A stretch of 64,000 nucleotides of DNA from Voacanga thouarsii (taxonomy: Eukaryota > Streptophyta > Magnoliopsida > Gentianales > Apocynaceae): positions 1,560,001-1,624,000 of the forward strand of contig JANUWF010001161.1 in the NCBI GenBank assembly GCA_026120185.1. Direction: 5' to 3'. Below the pieces are notes generated by a model. That model was given only the letters and a program-made list of their open reading frames with translations. It did no database searches and was not told the DNA's origin. Shown piece by piece: positions 48,994-59,056 of the stretch. Within the stretch, counting starts at the first letter, position 1; the number at the start of each line of letters is the position of its first letter. Both the position numbers and the translations under genes were made by a program.

Positions 48994-50504
48994 GGGTATT
49001 TGTTAGTAAGGCTTTTTAGTTATTTTAGTAGCCAAGAATAATATGTCACTTAATCTCCAAAGTAATTCAAGTAACCTAAGTAAATTTTATTTACTATATA
49101 AGCCTGTTAGGTAAAATTAATATTGGAAGAAATTATTCTAGGAGTTCAATAATTATTTATTTGGACTAAAATAATTTATTGGGCTAATTTGATTAAATTA
49201 CATTATTAATTATCTTAGATAATTTTATATTGGGTCCAAGTGAATTAATTAATTAATAAGAAAGCTATTAAATTAAATTAGTTTATTAATTAATTATCTT
49301 AAATTATTTTATATTGGGTCTAAGTAGATTAATTAATTAATAAGAAATTTATTTAATTAAGCTTGGGCTAATTAGAAAAACCTTAGCCCACTAGGCTTGT
49401 GAGTGATGACTTTGTTATTTTGGAAACAAAGAATAGCCGTCACAAGTAAAAGAGAGAAAAAAAAAGAAAGAAAAAGGAAATAAAAGAGAAAAAATGGTGG
49501 TGGCTTTGAAAAGAAAAAAAAAGTTGCTTTTTTTTTTCCTTTACAAAATAGAATTGCAATGAAGGCAATTGTGGTTTTCGGTTTTTTCAATAGATACACG
49601 AAATTGGATTCCAATTTGATAGCATTTTGAAATTTCCAATTGGAATGCCAATTTCCTAATTCTTAATAGGATATGCATAAAGGAAGCAAAAAGGATAAAA
49701 AATAAAATAAAATAAAGCTTGTAATGGTTTTTTCTTGGTCAAGCAAGCAAAAACAAAAGTAAAGCGTTCATTTTTTACTTTTCGTTTTTTTTTCCGGACG
49801 CCACCATTCTTTTTTTTCTATTAGATTTTTTCCTTTGAAAAAAAAAACAACTCTCTCAATATTATTCCAAGAAAATTATTCTTTTATCTATTATTATACT
49901 TTTACTAGTAGATAACCTATAAGAGGTTCAAAAATACTTCGGAAGATTGAAAGCTAACAATTTTTGGTGCACGAGTTTGATGCAAATGAGTCGACATTTA
50001 GCCAGTATTCTTGGGAATAAGTAGTTGTGACAAATCAAAGCATTCCGCCAAATCCAAATCCTCCAATTATTCAATTTAAGCAATCTAAAAGTAAGTATTC
50101 CTATATTTTGGCTTAGAAAAAATTATAAATTGCTATTTTCTACTGTGTTTTTATTTTCTGCAATCCTTCAGTAAATAGAGGATTGATCCCTACTTTCACT
50201 TTTGTTTATTAATGTAAATGCTTAGTAGCCATAAATAATTGAAGATCTTTCTATTTTTATATTACCCTTATTAAACGTTTTTTTTCCCCCTGGATATGGC
50301 AATGCAAAAGCCTAGTAATGATATGTGAATGATGATTTTTTCAATTTTTTCTTTACCCTACTTTATTCTCTTATTTTCTTCCCCCAATCCATATTTACTT
50401 AAATCTAGAGTTAGGACTAGTTAGTAGATCATAAAATATAAATAAACCAATATTCTCAATTTATACCTCATTATAAATTTCTCCTCCATTCCCAAGATAA
50501 AGAA

Positions 50505-51540
50505 TGTGATAGGAATCCATCCAAGCAATATGCCAAAGCTAAAGAAGAAGGGGGGGGGGGGGTGGAACTACAAGCCACACTTCATGGCACTATGGAAGAA
50601 TCTACGATATGGAGGCTTACAAGGGAGAATTCTAGCAAAAGTAATCAACAAGACAAAGAACATAAAGAGTGAGAAGAGATGGGTACCAAAGAGAAGGCCC
50701 AAGAAAGCTGCATTTACCCTACAATTTGTATGGGAGACCAAAGGAGCACAAAAGAAAAGTTGACGACAAGAAAAACGAACTAGCTATGAAGGACAGTGCA
50801 AACCGATGCCAGGCTAAACAAGGCTACCCGGTGCTGGGTCTTCTCACCTCTTGGCCAATTATTTTTCAGATCCAACCTAGCGCCGAGTTCAATAGTACAC
50901 TTGATGCTGGGTCACGTCGAGTCATGCCCTATTTTGCTCATTTTTTCTACTTTTGTTCTATTTTATTCCCAACTAAATTTCCATGAATTTTATTATGTAA
51001 TAGGGATATTTTGTACCTTTAAAAGGCTTGGATGATTGAGATTTCATCTCACCTTAGTTAGGTTTAAATGCCTATATATATATGGTATTATAACATTCCA
51101 AATGAAACTTGGATATTATTATTGAGATCAAAAGACACTCTTGAGAGAGTTCTTTGATGGTTCTTTTATGAATGCCAAGACCAATCTTAGAATTCCATTC
51201 CTTGCCTTTGATTTATGTCTATAAACTCCTAAGGATAGATCAAACTAACATTTCAAAATAGAATCATAGTTTCTTGCTAATTTAAGGGTCTAGAGTAAAT
51301 GATATATTTAGTTGCCTAGTTCATCTTCTTCGAGTGTTCTTAGCTCTTTAGTTGGATTAAGGGTTCTTGGGTATGAATTAATAGACTTGATTCTCATTTC
51401 TAGAGTTTTAAGTTCTCTATTTTGTCTTAGGGTCCTAGTATTTGAATTAGTTATATTATCTCTTCACAAATTTCATTGTTTTGAACTCTTAATTGGGTCT
51501 TGCATAACCTAAACTTAGCCACAAAATTTACTAGAAATAA
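50505..51540 (+). repeat. Gyp3 5' LTR (right edge approximate)
   Basis: There is no second LTR to compare. The right edge lies between acttagccaca (51524) and the primer site (51543). A G13 run is at 50550-50562. Confidence 0.6.
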
Positions 51541-51542
51541 TT

Positions 51543-51554
51543 TGGTATCAGAGC
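51543..51554 (+). other. Gyp3 primer binding site, tRNA-iMet
   Basis: TGGTATCAGAGC is an exact 12-base match to the tRNA-iMet 3' end complement. Confidence 0.9.
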
Positions 51555-52435
51555 GAGGAAGTCTTGATTCTTATCAAAGCTTGAAGACACTGAACAAACC
51601 TTCAAAATTTATCAATCTCGTAACTCAAAATTGTACTATAAAAGGTCAAGTTTTCTTTGATTTTTCTTGTGTTTTATACGTTAAACGTGTGCCTTGTTAA
51701 TAGTATAACTATTCGGGATTACAAATTTCTTGATGTTTGTTGATTTAGGGGCTAAAATTGCTTAAAATTTCTGCTATATCTTAAGTTTTGAACTTTTCTT
51801 ACAAAGTTTTTAATATTTTGCTTGAGTGAGTTTTTCATTTAAAATTGTGGCTTAAACTTTTGTGAACACTTTCTATAGTTGATTATCTATCATTTTCAAT
51901 TATTTTGAGGACATTGCTTGTCCATTTGAGATCATTTTAGTTGATAAATTATTGCTTTTTCTCTTGAATGCTCTATTCCTTAAACTTCTAATGTTACATT
52001 GAAATTTTTGTTAGGTCTCGTCTATTCACCCATTCCCATTCCCTAATCAATTTTGTTGAGCTTCTTGAATTCATTAAACCTACTTGATTGTTATAAACTC
52101 TTTGAGGCTCATTGTTGTATGTTTATCAACTTCCACCATTAGTCATCTAGTTGGTTGTCCTTAGAAAGTTAGTGGACTTGTCAAAGTTTGGACTAATTCC
52201 TAAGCAATTGGGGAGACTTTTGTAGGAGAACTTGTTAAGTACTTGAGTGAATTGGAAAAGGCAAGAGGGTGAGCCTATTGATATAAAAGCCAAAGAGAGT
52301 TAAACAGGAGGGTAAGTGCAAACACGTAAGAGAGTGCTTGTGAGGAAATTACTTCTTCTATCTAAACATTCAAAGTAAAATCCCAACAAAATATCCCAAG
52401 ACTATTTTGATATTTAAGCTGCCTTTGAAACTCTC
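51555..52435 (+). other. Gyp3 leader between primer site and gag
   Basis: About 880 bases with only short frames and no recognisable domain. The last five bases (ctctc) are the left copy of the Ath-d duplication. Confidence 0.6.
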
Positions 52436-53971
52436 TGATAGGGGCTAAATTAGTCATACTTTTCCTAATTATTTGAGGTTCTTTTGTGAAACTTTTTACT
52501 CAATAACTAGTCATATTCCTTCATATTTGAGATTTTACCCTTGAAAAGGTATTTTGTTCATTATTACAGGTTTTTGGGGTAAAACGAAGCAAAAACGTCG
52601 CAAAACAGAGGAGAGGCAACGCCGGCTAGGGCACTGGAGCCGGCACTGGCCATGCCCTGATGACACGAACTTTGAAGTAACAAAAAATTGTCAAAATGGA
52701 CCAAAACAGAGTGGAACCGGCACTGGCTCCAAGAGCCAAGACAGCGCTGGTTACATGCTGGACTACATAGTGCGAAATTTGAAAAAAAAAAATCGACAAA
52801 CGAGTGGAGAACCAGAACACAACCGGTGCTAGCTCCGAGAGCCAAGGCAGCACCGGCTATGCTCTGAGAAAAAGGCAAAATTGTGATTTTTCTACGCAGT
52901 TTTTGATAATCTGTGGAGGTTTAGTATCTTCCAACTTCTACTTGACCAAGAACATTACACCAACGAGTTTAGGCACTTCCCAAGCCTATAAATAGATGAA
53001 AAACACAAAGGAAAAAATGAGAATTCATTGATCATCACAGAAAATCACTCAAATCAAAGGAGGAATTCTTCAAATCAAGGAGGATTGTACAAGAACGTCT
53101 TCAAATGAAGAAGAATGAGGCTTGTCTATGAGTGCTTTTTTTTACTTTGTTTTCTTTTTCTTGAACAATGATATGTTAATTGTTTTATTGTAATTTGACA
53201 TTGTTTTAGATATTCATGATTTTTAGAGTTTTTTTATCTTTTGATTAATTGATTGTTACTCTTGGTATTTAATTACTTGGGTTGATTACGAAATTGATTG
53301 ATTGTTTCTTTCCATTGACTTGCTTGGGAAAAGGGTTGATGGAGGTTTCAATTTGATTAATTTCATATTTGTTATCTCTTAACTTGCTTGGGAAAGGGGT
53401 TAATTGCTAAGAACTGGTAATTAAAGGTTAATTGATGTCTGCCAGAGTATGGATTCATTAATTAATTTCATGTTTTAAATTTGCCAGAGTATGGAAATTT
53501 AATCAAGAATTGTGTTTAATGCATCTTTTGGGTGAATTAGTTGAGACAGAGTATGTGATGTTAAGTTTTTTAGAAGATAGTGATTTCATGGATTGGGAAA
53601 GAAGTGAGTCTACTTTGATCCTTCATGATGTCAAGAGAATAATTGGTTGTGATAAATATTGGATACTTTAAGATCATGTTTGTCTAAACAATGGCTGGAG
53701 TTACATAATTCTCCATCCTTGACATGTATATATTTTATTTTATTTTTCTTTTTTCTTTTGTTTTTACTTTATTGAGTCAGTTAAATAATGAAAGAAAAGT
53801 GATTAATGTATACTTGTTCCTTGAGGATCGACACTCGTTTGAACCCTATGCTATGTTAATGATGAGTACGCTTGCTCAAATGTGTAATTTGGGATTAACG
53901 TTTTAATGTAAACTTGATTGGGAATGTGCTTAGTTTTTATATAATTTTTATACCCAAATAAATACGCATCA
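52436..53971 (+). mobile_element. Ath-d: solo Athila-like LTR in Gyp3
   Basis: It starts TGATAGGGGCTAAAT (identical to the Ath-b start over these bases) and ends ATACGCATCA, with the exact duplication CTCTC (52431-52435 and 53972-53976). Length is 1,536 bp. A TATAAATAG box lies at 52987-52995. No primer site follows. Its 3' 250 bases are nearly the reverse complement of 784-1034 in Ath-a, so these two are the closest pair. Confidence 0.92.
52600..52995 (+). promoter_or_regulatory. Ath-d U3 cassette with repeats and TATA box
   Basis: The block 52610-52865 repeats gccggcactggc, accggcactggctccaagagccaagacagcgctggtta and accggtgctagctccgagagccaaggcagcaccggcta. The inverted pair ccaagagcc/ggct gives small hairpins. 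It is GC-rich against an AT-rich LTR and lies just upstream of TATAAATAG (52987). Enhancer-like function is inference. Confidence 0.6.
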
Positions 53972-53976
53972 CTCTC

Positions 53977-55160
53977 AATGTGAAAATAGATGAGATGAGG
54001 AGAAATATATCCAAGTTGCAAACCAACTAAGGCCAAGCCTCAACCGTTGCACAAAGAAGGGGTTATAGAGAACAAGATAGCCCTAAGATGAGAGAGGGAA
54101 ACGATGTCACACCATTATTGTATGAGCAAGGAGAGGAATGGGGTGAACATTTCGTAAGAAGTCATCCACCTACACTATTGAAGGGAGGTAGGCAAGGGTT
54201 GAGAGGAGGAAGAGGAAGAATACAAGGTAGACATGATAGACAAAATGTGAGAGGGCATGAGAGGGAGTTTGAAAGAATGGAAAATTGAGATGAGAGAGTC
54301 CATAAGGAAGATTGTAGAGGACAAAATCGGGGAAATGGGATTAGAGTGAGAATGCGAGAAGAAGATGAGAGAGATCGAGAGTTGAGGCATATCAAAATGA
54401 AAGTACCCCTTTTCTAAGACAAAAGTGACTTGGAGGCTTATTGGGAGTGGAAAAGGAGGATGGAGATTTTGTTTGAGTGCCATTAATATAGTGAGTGAAC
54501 CAAGGTTAAATTGGCTATTTCAAATTTCCTTGAGTATGCTTTAGTGTGGTAAGACCAAGTAGCATCCCAAAGAAGGAGAATAGGGGATCAACTGCTTGCC
54601 ACTTAGGAATTGTTGAGGAACTTGATAAGAAGGAGGTTTGTACCCCCACACTATTATAATGAGCTTTATCAAAAATTGTATATGCTTAGGCAAGGAAATA
54701 ATAGTGTAGAAGATTTTCATAAGGAATTGGATGTAACATTGATGAGGGCTAATATTTTTGAGGATGCGAGGGCTACAAAAGCAAGTTTTTTTGAGCGGGT
54801 TGAATAGGGAAATAGTAAATGTGGTTAGGTTACATTCTTATGAGACTTTGGAGGAGATGGTGTATATGGCCATTAAAATTAAGGGACAACTCAAAAGAAA
54901 GTCACATTTCAAAGAAACTATCTACACCAATCCTATTTTCAACCACCAACCTAAAAAGAGAGAAGAGCAACCAAAACCACCAAGGCCACCAAGAGAGCCC
55001 TACAAGCCTTGAGAAGAATGGGCCAAGGAAAAGGAGAAAGGTATTGAGAGACCTCCAAGAACTAGAGACATCAAATGCTTCAAATGCCTAGGCTATAAAC
55101 ACACCATATATGAGTGTCCAACCAAAATATTAATGTTCACCAATACTTAAAGAGAGATAA
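53977..55160 (+). pseudogene. Gyp3 gag with zinc knuckle (degraded)
   Basis: It reads VKIDEMRRNISKLQTN, a basic Arg/Gly-rich segment (GGRQGLRGGRGRIQGRHDRQ, 54185-54245), then the gag core: DLEAYWEWKRRMEILFECH, RRRFVPPHYYNELYQKLYML, NSVEDFHKELDVTLMRANIF. After a +1 shift near 54790 it reads GLNREIVNVVRLHSYETLEE and MVYMAIKIKGQLKRKS. A CCHC knuckle CFKCLGYKHTIYEC is near 55076-55117. Stops include TAA/TAG where Gln is expected. Ath-d is inserted near its 5' end. Confidence 0.9.
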
Positions 55161-56020
55161 CTAGTGGAGAGGAGGATTGTGGATATGAGAAACGAAATGA
55201 GGGACACAATAGTGATGATAATTCTAGTGATGAAGGAATTGTTGTGCAATCCCTTTACTCTTTAGGTGGTGTTGCAATTAAAGAAATAGGAACTTGTGTT
55301 GAAAGAGATGTTTTTAATGATGAAGTGAAGAAGAGCATACAAAGAAACAATATTTTCTACTCTCATTACTTTATGAACCAAAAGTCATGTGTTTCTATCA
55401 TTGATAGAGGGAGCTTTACCAATGTTGTGAGTGCTAGTCTTGTGAAAAAATTAGGTTTATATGTGATGAAATACCCCAATCCCTATAGATTACAATGGTT
55501 CCATGATAATGGGAAGCTGAGGGTGAACAAATAAGTGTTGTTAACAATTGAAATGGGGAAGTATCAAGTTGAAATTGCTTGTGATGTAGTCCCTATACAA
55601 GCTAGCCCCTTAATTTTGGGAAGGGCATGGAAATTTGATAGAAGTGTGTTGCATGATGGAAGGAGAAATTCCTACTTGGTTACCAAGGGAAGCGAGCTAT
55701 ATACTCTTCTACCCCTACCCCTAAGTGAGGTGAGAGAAGTGCAAAGAAAAATAAGGGCAATGAGAAAAAGAAGAGTGTAGTAAGAGACCTTCCAAAGAAA
55801 GAGAATGAGAGGAAAAATGATGAGGAAAAAGAAAGAATGCAAAATGAGATCTCAAAACAAGAGGAAGTAAAAGAGAAAAGTGAAAAAAGGAGAGAAGATG
55901 GAGATAAAATGAGAGTGGCTCTTTTGTGCTTGAAATATGACAACAAAGAGGAAGAAGCTAAAAAAAGAAGAGGGAAGAAGAGGGAACGAATGCACTTTAT
56001 GTGGGGAAACATAGGCTAAG
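55161..56020 (+). pseudogene. Gyp3 retropepsin and basic/acidic linker (degraded)
   Basis: The frame reads SCVSIIDRGSFTNVVSASLV (55389-55448). The family has IIDGGSCTNV or IVDSGS, so the active-site Asp is kept and the next residue is Arg. SPLILGRAWKFDRSVLHDGR follows at 55601. A long Lys/Glu-rich tail (55740-56000) should lead into RT, but the coding sequence ends at 56020. Confidence 0.85.
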
Positions 56021-56023
56021 GTG

Positions 56024-56330
56024 GGCTAGGGAAGTTAAAGTTCCCTAGCCCGCTAACAAAACCAAGCCTATACATATACACTAAAACCTAATGGCGTAAG
56101 GATATTGTACTTACCTAGGTCGTGAGCATTCTGGACACAAGTATACATAAACAAAACTTGGTGGACTTGGAAAGTTCAAATTCCCTAGGCCGTGAGCATT
56201 CTCGAAACAAGAATATATGCTAACAAGATCTTGCAGCCTAGGGAAGTTAAAGTTCCGTAGGCCATGAACATTCTAGACAACTTATTTGTATGAACAAAAA
56301 GTGGTGGCTTAGGGAACTTGAGCCGCCTTC
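56024..56330. repeat. About 70-bp tandem repeat in the Ath-e LTR cassette
   Basis: Blocks built on cctagg(c/t)cgtgagcattct..acaa...ggaaagtt(a/c)aa(a/t)ttcc repeat. The marks fall at 56044 (ccctagcc), 56113, 56183 and about 56254, a period of 69-72 bases, four copies with decay. Short inverted halves (ctagggaagtt/aacttccctag) make a hairpin in each unit. Confidence 0.8.
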
Positions 56331-56536
56331 TTCTGGACAAAATTATGTATGTTCTTCCTTTCTTCTATTTTTGCTTCATTTCCTTCTTGTTCTTTTTTCT
56401 TTCATCTTCACTTGATCCTTTCCATTTCTTAGCAAAACAAGGTGAGAATGTAGTGGTGAGTGGTTATTTAAATAAAAATTTATCTCTATTAAAGCACAAA
56501 AATAGTAGAAAATAGGAATACGATAAAGCCTCATCA

Positions 56537-56550
56537 AACACCCCCACACT
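56537..56550 (-). other. Ath-e polypurine tract
   Basis: On the minus strand AGTGTGGGGGTGTT lies directly before the LTR start TGATGAGG. Upstream is gcttgaggacaagcaaag. Confidence 0.85.
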
Positions 56551-57955
56551 TAAATCTTTGCTTGTCCTCAAGCAAAACAAAAAGTACTACAAGCAAAAAG
56601 ATTTTTCACATCATAAAATGGGACTTTTGAACATAAGTAGGCCAAGATGGTAGAGATGCTATTTCCCTCTTGAGTTAAGAATTAAGTCCAACACCCAATT
56701 AGCTAAGCCGATTTTTGTGTAAACTAATAAATTAGGAACGAAATAATCAAAGCCTTCGAAGTTAAGTTAAACAAGTCTATGCTTATTCAAGGTGTTCCAT
56801 TTTGATTCTATGGGTTTTGATGGAGAGTAGAGTGATTTAAATAAGCTAGGCCCAATAAGTTAAATCTAAGTTCTATGATCTCCCAACCACCAAAATCCAA
56901 AAAGGCAAATGAAGGATTGGTCTATTAGCTCACTTTATTCTCCCAATTCTTTTTGTTTTTTTTTTTCTATTTTTCTATTTTTTTTCTTTTTCTTGTAGTA
57001 AGGTGATGCAAGAGCCTATTAAAGATGTATAATGATGATTTTTCAGCTTTTGCATTACCGTGCTCCAGAAATTTTTCTGTTTTTTTTTTTTTTTTTGGTG
57101 CTAATTAGACAAGGTAGTACAAAGGCCTAGTAAATATATAGATAAAGAATTTTCAGCTTTTGTAAAATCTTATTTAATTCTCTCATTATTTTACCTTAAT
57201 CCTCATTTACATGCCCAGAATAAAGATAAATTGAGCAATCATAGAACAAAGATTAACCTAAAGTTTCATGCTTATACTTTATCACAACCACTACCTCAAT
57301 TCCTAAGAAACAATATGGTGCCACTTTTACTAAAGCCTAAATAAAGTTAATTTAAATTCTCAAGATCTAACTCTTTCATTCATAATGTACAAGTTTACGC
57401 TAAAATAAACTTATCCAATAGGTGTTAAATTCAATTCTCAAGCTATAAGAGAGATAACAATAATACCATTAAGGCCCAACGAAGTCCAAAAATTGAAAAT
57501 ATTTTTTCCCCAAAACCATAAATCCTAAAAATCAACAAAAAAAAAAAAGGCCCAAAACATGCACAATAGCTCATAGCCCCAAAATCATAAACAACAACTC
57601 CTTGTAAAATAAACTTGAAGAGAGTACAAACCTAACCCCTCCCCCACACTTAAATTAGACAATATATTTGTTGGCATAAATATAACAACAACCACATCCA
57701 AATTGGACTAAAATAAAGAAAGAGGGTTAGTACTACTCTGTAAGTGATCACAACTTTATGGAGAAGTGTAATCTTCGAGAATAAGAAAAGAAGACTGCCA
57801 AAATAGGTTAAATATAGTAAATGTCAATCATAAGTAACAATACTATAACATAACCAAAATAGAAATCCGAATCAAATATATACAAAATAGAATCCAAAAA
57901 GAAGGAAGGAAAGGAAACACTAATGTAAATGAGCCCCAAAAACTAAAAACCAAAA
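56551..57955 (-). other. Ath-e noncoding region between pol and 3' LTR
   Basis: A 1.4 kb stretch without reading frames, with T runs at 56956-56967, 57080-57095 and an A run at 57535-57548. A second tract-like block cccctcccccacacttaaat is at 57637. Athila elements often have a long spacer or env-like region here; no env-like frame is visible. Confidence 0.6.
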
Positions 57956-57959
57956 TCAA

Positions 57960-58742
57960 AGGTCTTCTACATCGTGTAAGACGTAGTCCACTTTCTCCAT
58001 GCTTCCTATGTCTTCTCCCTGGTAGATTTTCAACTGGTTCCCATTCACTTTAAAGACTCTATTTTCTGGTGAGATAGCTCCATTCTCCAAAGAGGGAAAC
58101 CGGTCACTACAAAAGGTTTGGACCATCTCAATCTCAGTTTTCTTGGAAATAGCCTTAGTCTTGAATTGAACAAAAGCACTTGATCACCCTTCTTGAATTC
58201 GTGACTTTGTATGATGTGCTTGTCATGCCACTTTTTCATTTTCTCCTTATAGATTCTTGAATTTTCATAAGCCATATTCCTCCATTCATCTAGCTCATTC
58301 ACTTGAAGAAGTCTCTTAGTTCCTGCAAAGTCAAGATCAAAATTAATCAGCTTGATGGCCCAAAAGGCTTTTGCTCTACTTCTACAGGTAAATGATATGA
58401 CTTTCCATAAACTAACCTATATGGAGTGGTTCCAATAAGTGTCTTATATACTATCCGGTAAGCCCAAAGAACATCATTCAATTTCACACTTCAATCTTTC
58501 CTAGCATGGTTTATCACATTTTCTAATATTCTTTTCAGCTCTCTATTGATTACTTCAACTTGGCCACTAGTTTAGGGGTGATACGGAGTAACTAGTTTGT
58601 GAGTCACATCTAACCTATTTAGCACTATTTCCAATTGATTATTGCAAAAATGGGTGCCTATATCACTTATTGGCACTCTAGGCACTCCAAAGTGAGTAAA
58701 TAGTTTTTTCAAAAACTTAATCACCACTCTAACATCATTTGT
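57960..58742 (-). pseudogene. Ath-e integrase, C-terminal half (split by Del2)
   Basis: From the Del2 junction leftward it reads TNDVRVVIKFLKKLFTHFGV, ISDIGTHFCNNQLEIVLNR and PYHP-stop-TSGQVEVIN, with a TAA where the family has CAA (Gln). It continues LNDVLWAYRIVYKTLIGTTP and NELDEWRNMAYENSRIYKEK, then KKGDQVLLFNSRLRLFPRKL, RWSKPFVVT and VFKVNGNQLKIYQGE. This is the Athila/Tat integrase with its GPF-like tail. The second catalytic Asp region (SDIGTHF) is present. Confidence 0.92.
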
Positions 58743-58985
58743 TGTGAAACCCCACCTAAAGCCAGCCCTTGAGTAAGGGGGTCGGGATGCATATCATATT
58801 ATTTTGAATGAATATATATATTTTTGAATGATTTTATGTGCTGTAGAATTGTGGTTTATATGTTAAAAGGCTTAGTTATGCTTATTCAGTAGGAAGGGTA
58901 AAATGATAATTTTGCTTGAGGTCAAAATAGGAAGATAGCTTGAGGATTAAATAAGAGGAATATGTGGGTGAGAAAATAAGAACAA

Positions 58986-59056
58986 GAGTTGTTATGGTTG
59001 AGTGGTTAGAGCTTTGTGATTTAATCTCTAAGGTCATGAGTTCAAATCACATCATC
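58986..59056 (+). promoter_or_regulatory. tRNA-like Pol III promoter module in the Del2 LTR
   Basis: It has the A-box-like TATGGTTGAGTGGTTAGAGC (58992-59011) and B-box-like GAGTTCAAATCAC (59038-59050), with a T-arm ATGAG/CACAT that keeps four of five pairs. It has the same order and place as 4984-5055 in Del2-solo, 242 bases from the LTR start. Several bases differ between the copies, yet both boxes remain. Confidence 0.65.

Larger units (their letters stand above)
43321..49035 (-). mobile_element. Plant L1-type LINE, degenerate, inserted in Cop2
   Basis: The poly(A) tail is the T15 run at 43321-43335. Domains on the minus strand in order are DUF4283, CCHC knuckle, AP endonuclease, reverse transcriptase, zf-RVT and RNase H. 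All are broken by stops and frameshifts. The 5' end is near 48990-49036. Flanking words aagaacataa (43311-43320) and aagaataata (49036) could be a diverged target duplication. The length of about 5.7 kb is close to full for plant L1. Confidence 0.9.
42344..50170 (+). mobile_element. Cop2: solo Copia LTR, interrupted by a LINE
   Basis: It starts TTTTGGAATGTATGCC (a G-to-T decay of TGTTGGAATGTATGCC) and ends AATCCTTCA. It is flanked by the exact duplication GTAAA (42339-42343 and 50171-50175). The 5' part has the Copia LTR layout seen in Cop1 (a ttcacagtaaggtgtaga block, then ggaatggtttacc). Without the LINE it is about 2.1 kb. No primer site follows, so it is a solo LTR. Confidence 0.85.
41960..50504 (-). 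mobile_element. Ath-c 3' internal region, interrupted by Cop2
   Basis: The pieces 41960-42338 and 50176-50504 are noncoding. They include a decayed tract near 41961-41972 and cttcaagcaaaaaag, the counterpart of the family's gcttgaggacaagcaaag. Both resemble the Ath-e internal region (56540-57320): compare gcaatgcaaaagcctagtaatg at 50300 with gtgatgcaagagcctattaaag at 57002. No coding domain remains; Gyp3 begins at 50505 and the rest of Ath-c is not found. Confidence 0.7.
50505..56020 (+). mobile_element. Gyp3: truncated Ty3/gypsy element (LTR, primer site, gag, protease)
   Basis: A TGTGATAGG start at 50505 lies in Ath-c. It is followed by about 1.03 kb of LTR-like sequence, a perfect iMet primer site (51543), a leader, then gag and protease (53977-55780), interrupted by Ath-d. 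RT, RNase H, integrase and the 3' LTR are missing: similarity ends near 56020, where Ath-e LTR sequence begins. The gag wording is of the chromovirus branch but I cannot fix the lineage. Confidence 0.8.
56021..58742 (-). mobile_element. Ath-e: 3' part of an autonomous-type Athila element
   Basis: It comprises a truncated 3' LTR (about 56021-56536), a polypurine tract, a noncoding region (56551-57950) and the integrase C-terminal half (57960-58742). Its LTR lacks the TATA/R/U5 part, cut where Gyp3 coding sequence ends. The right side is split by Del2; the remainder lies beyond the window. This is the only Athila-like copy here with pol. Confidence 0.85.

Noticed and set aside
49372..49614. 80-codon minus-strand frame rich in Phe and Lys
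   Set aside because: It lies in A/T homopolymer-rich sequence of the Cop2 LTR, without a domain.
56551..57955. Env-like gene expected near this place in Athila elements
   Set aside because: I looked for a long frame with a signal or membrane segment between integrase and the 3' LTR and found none on the coding strand.
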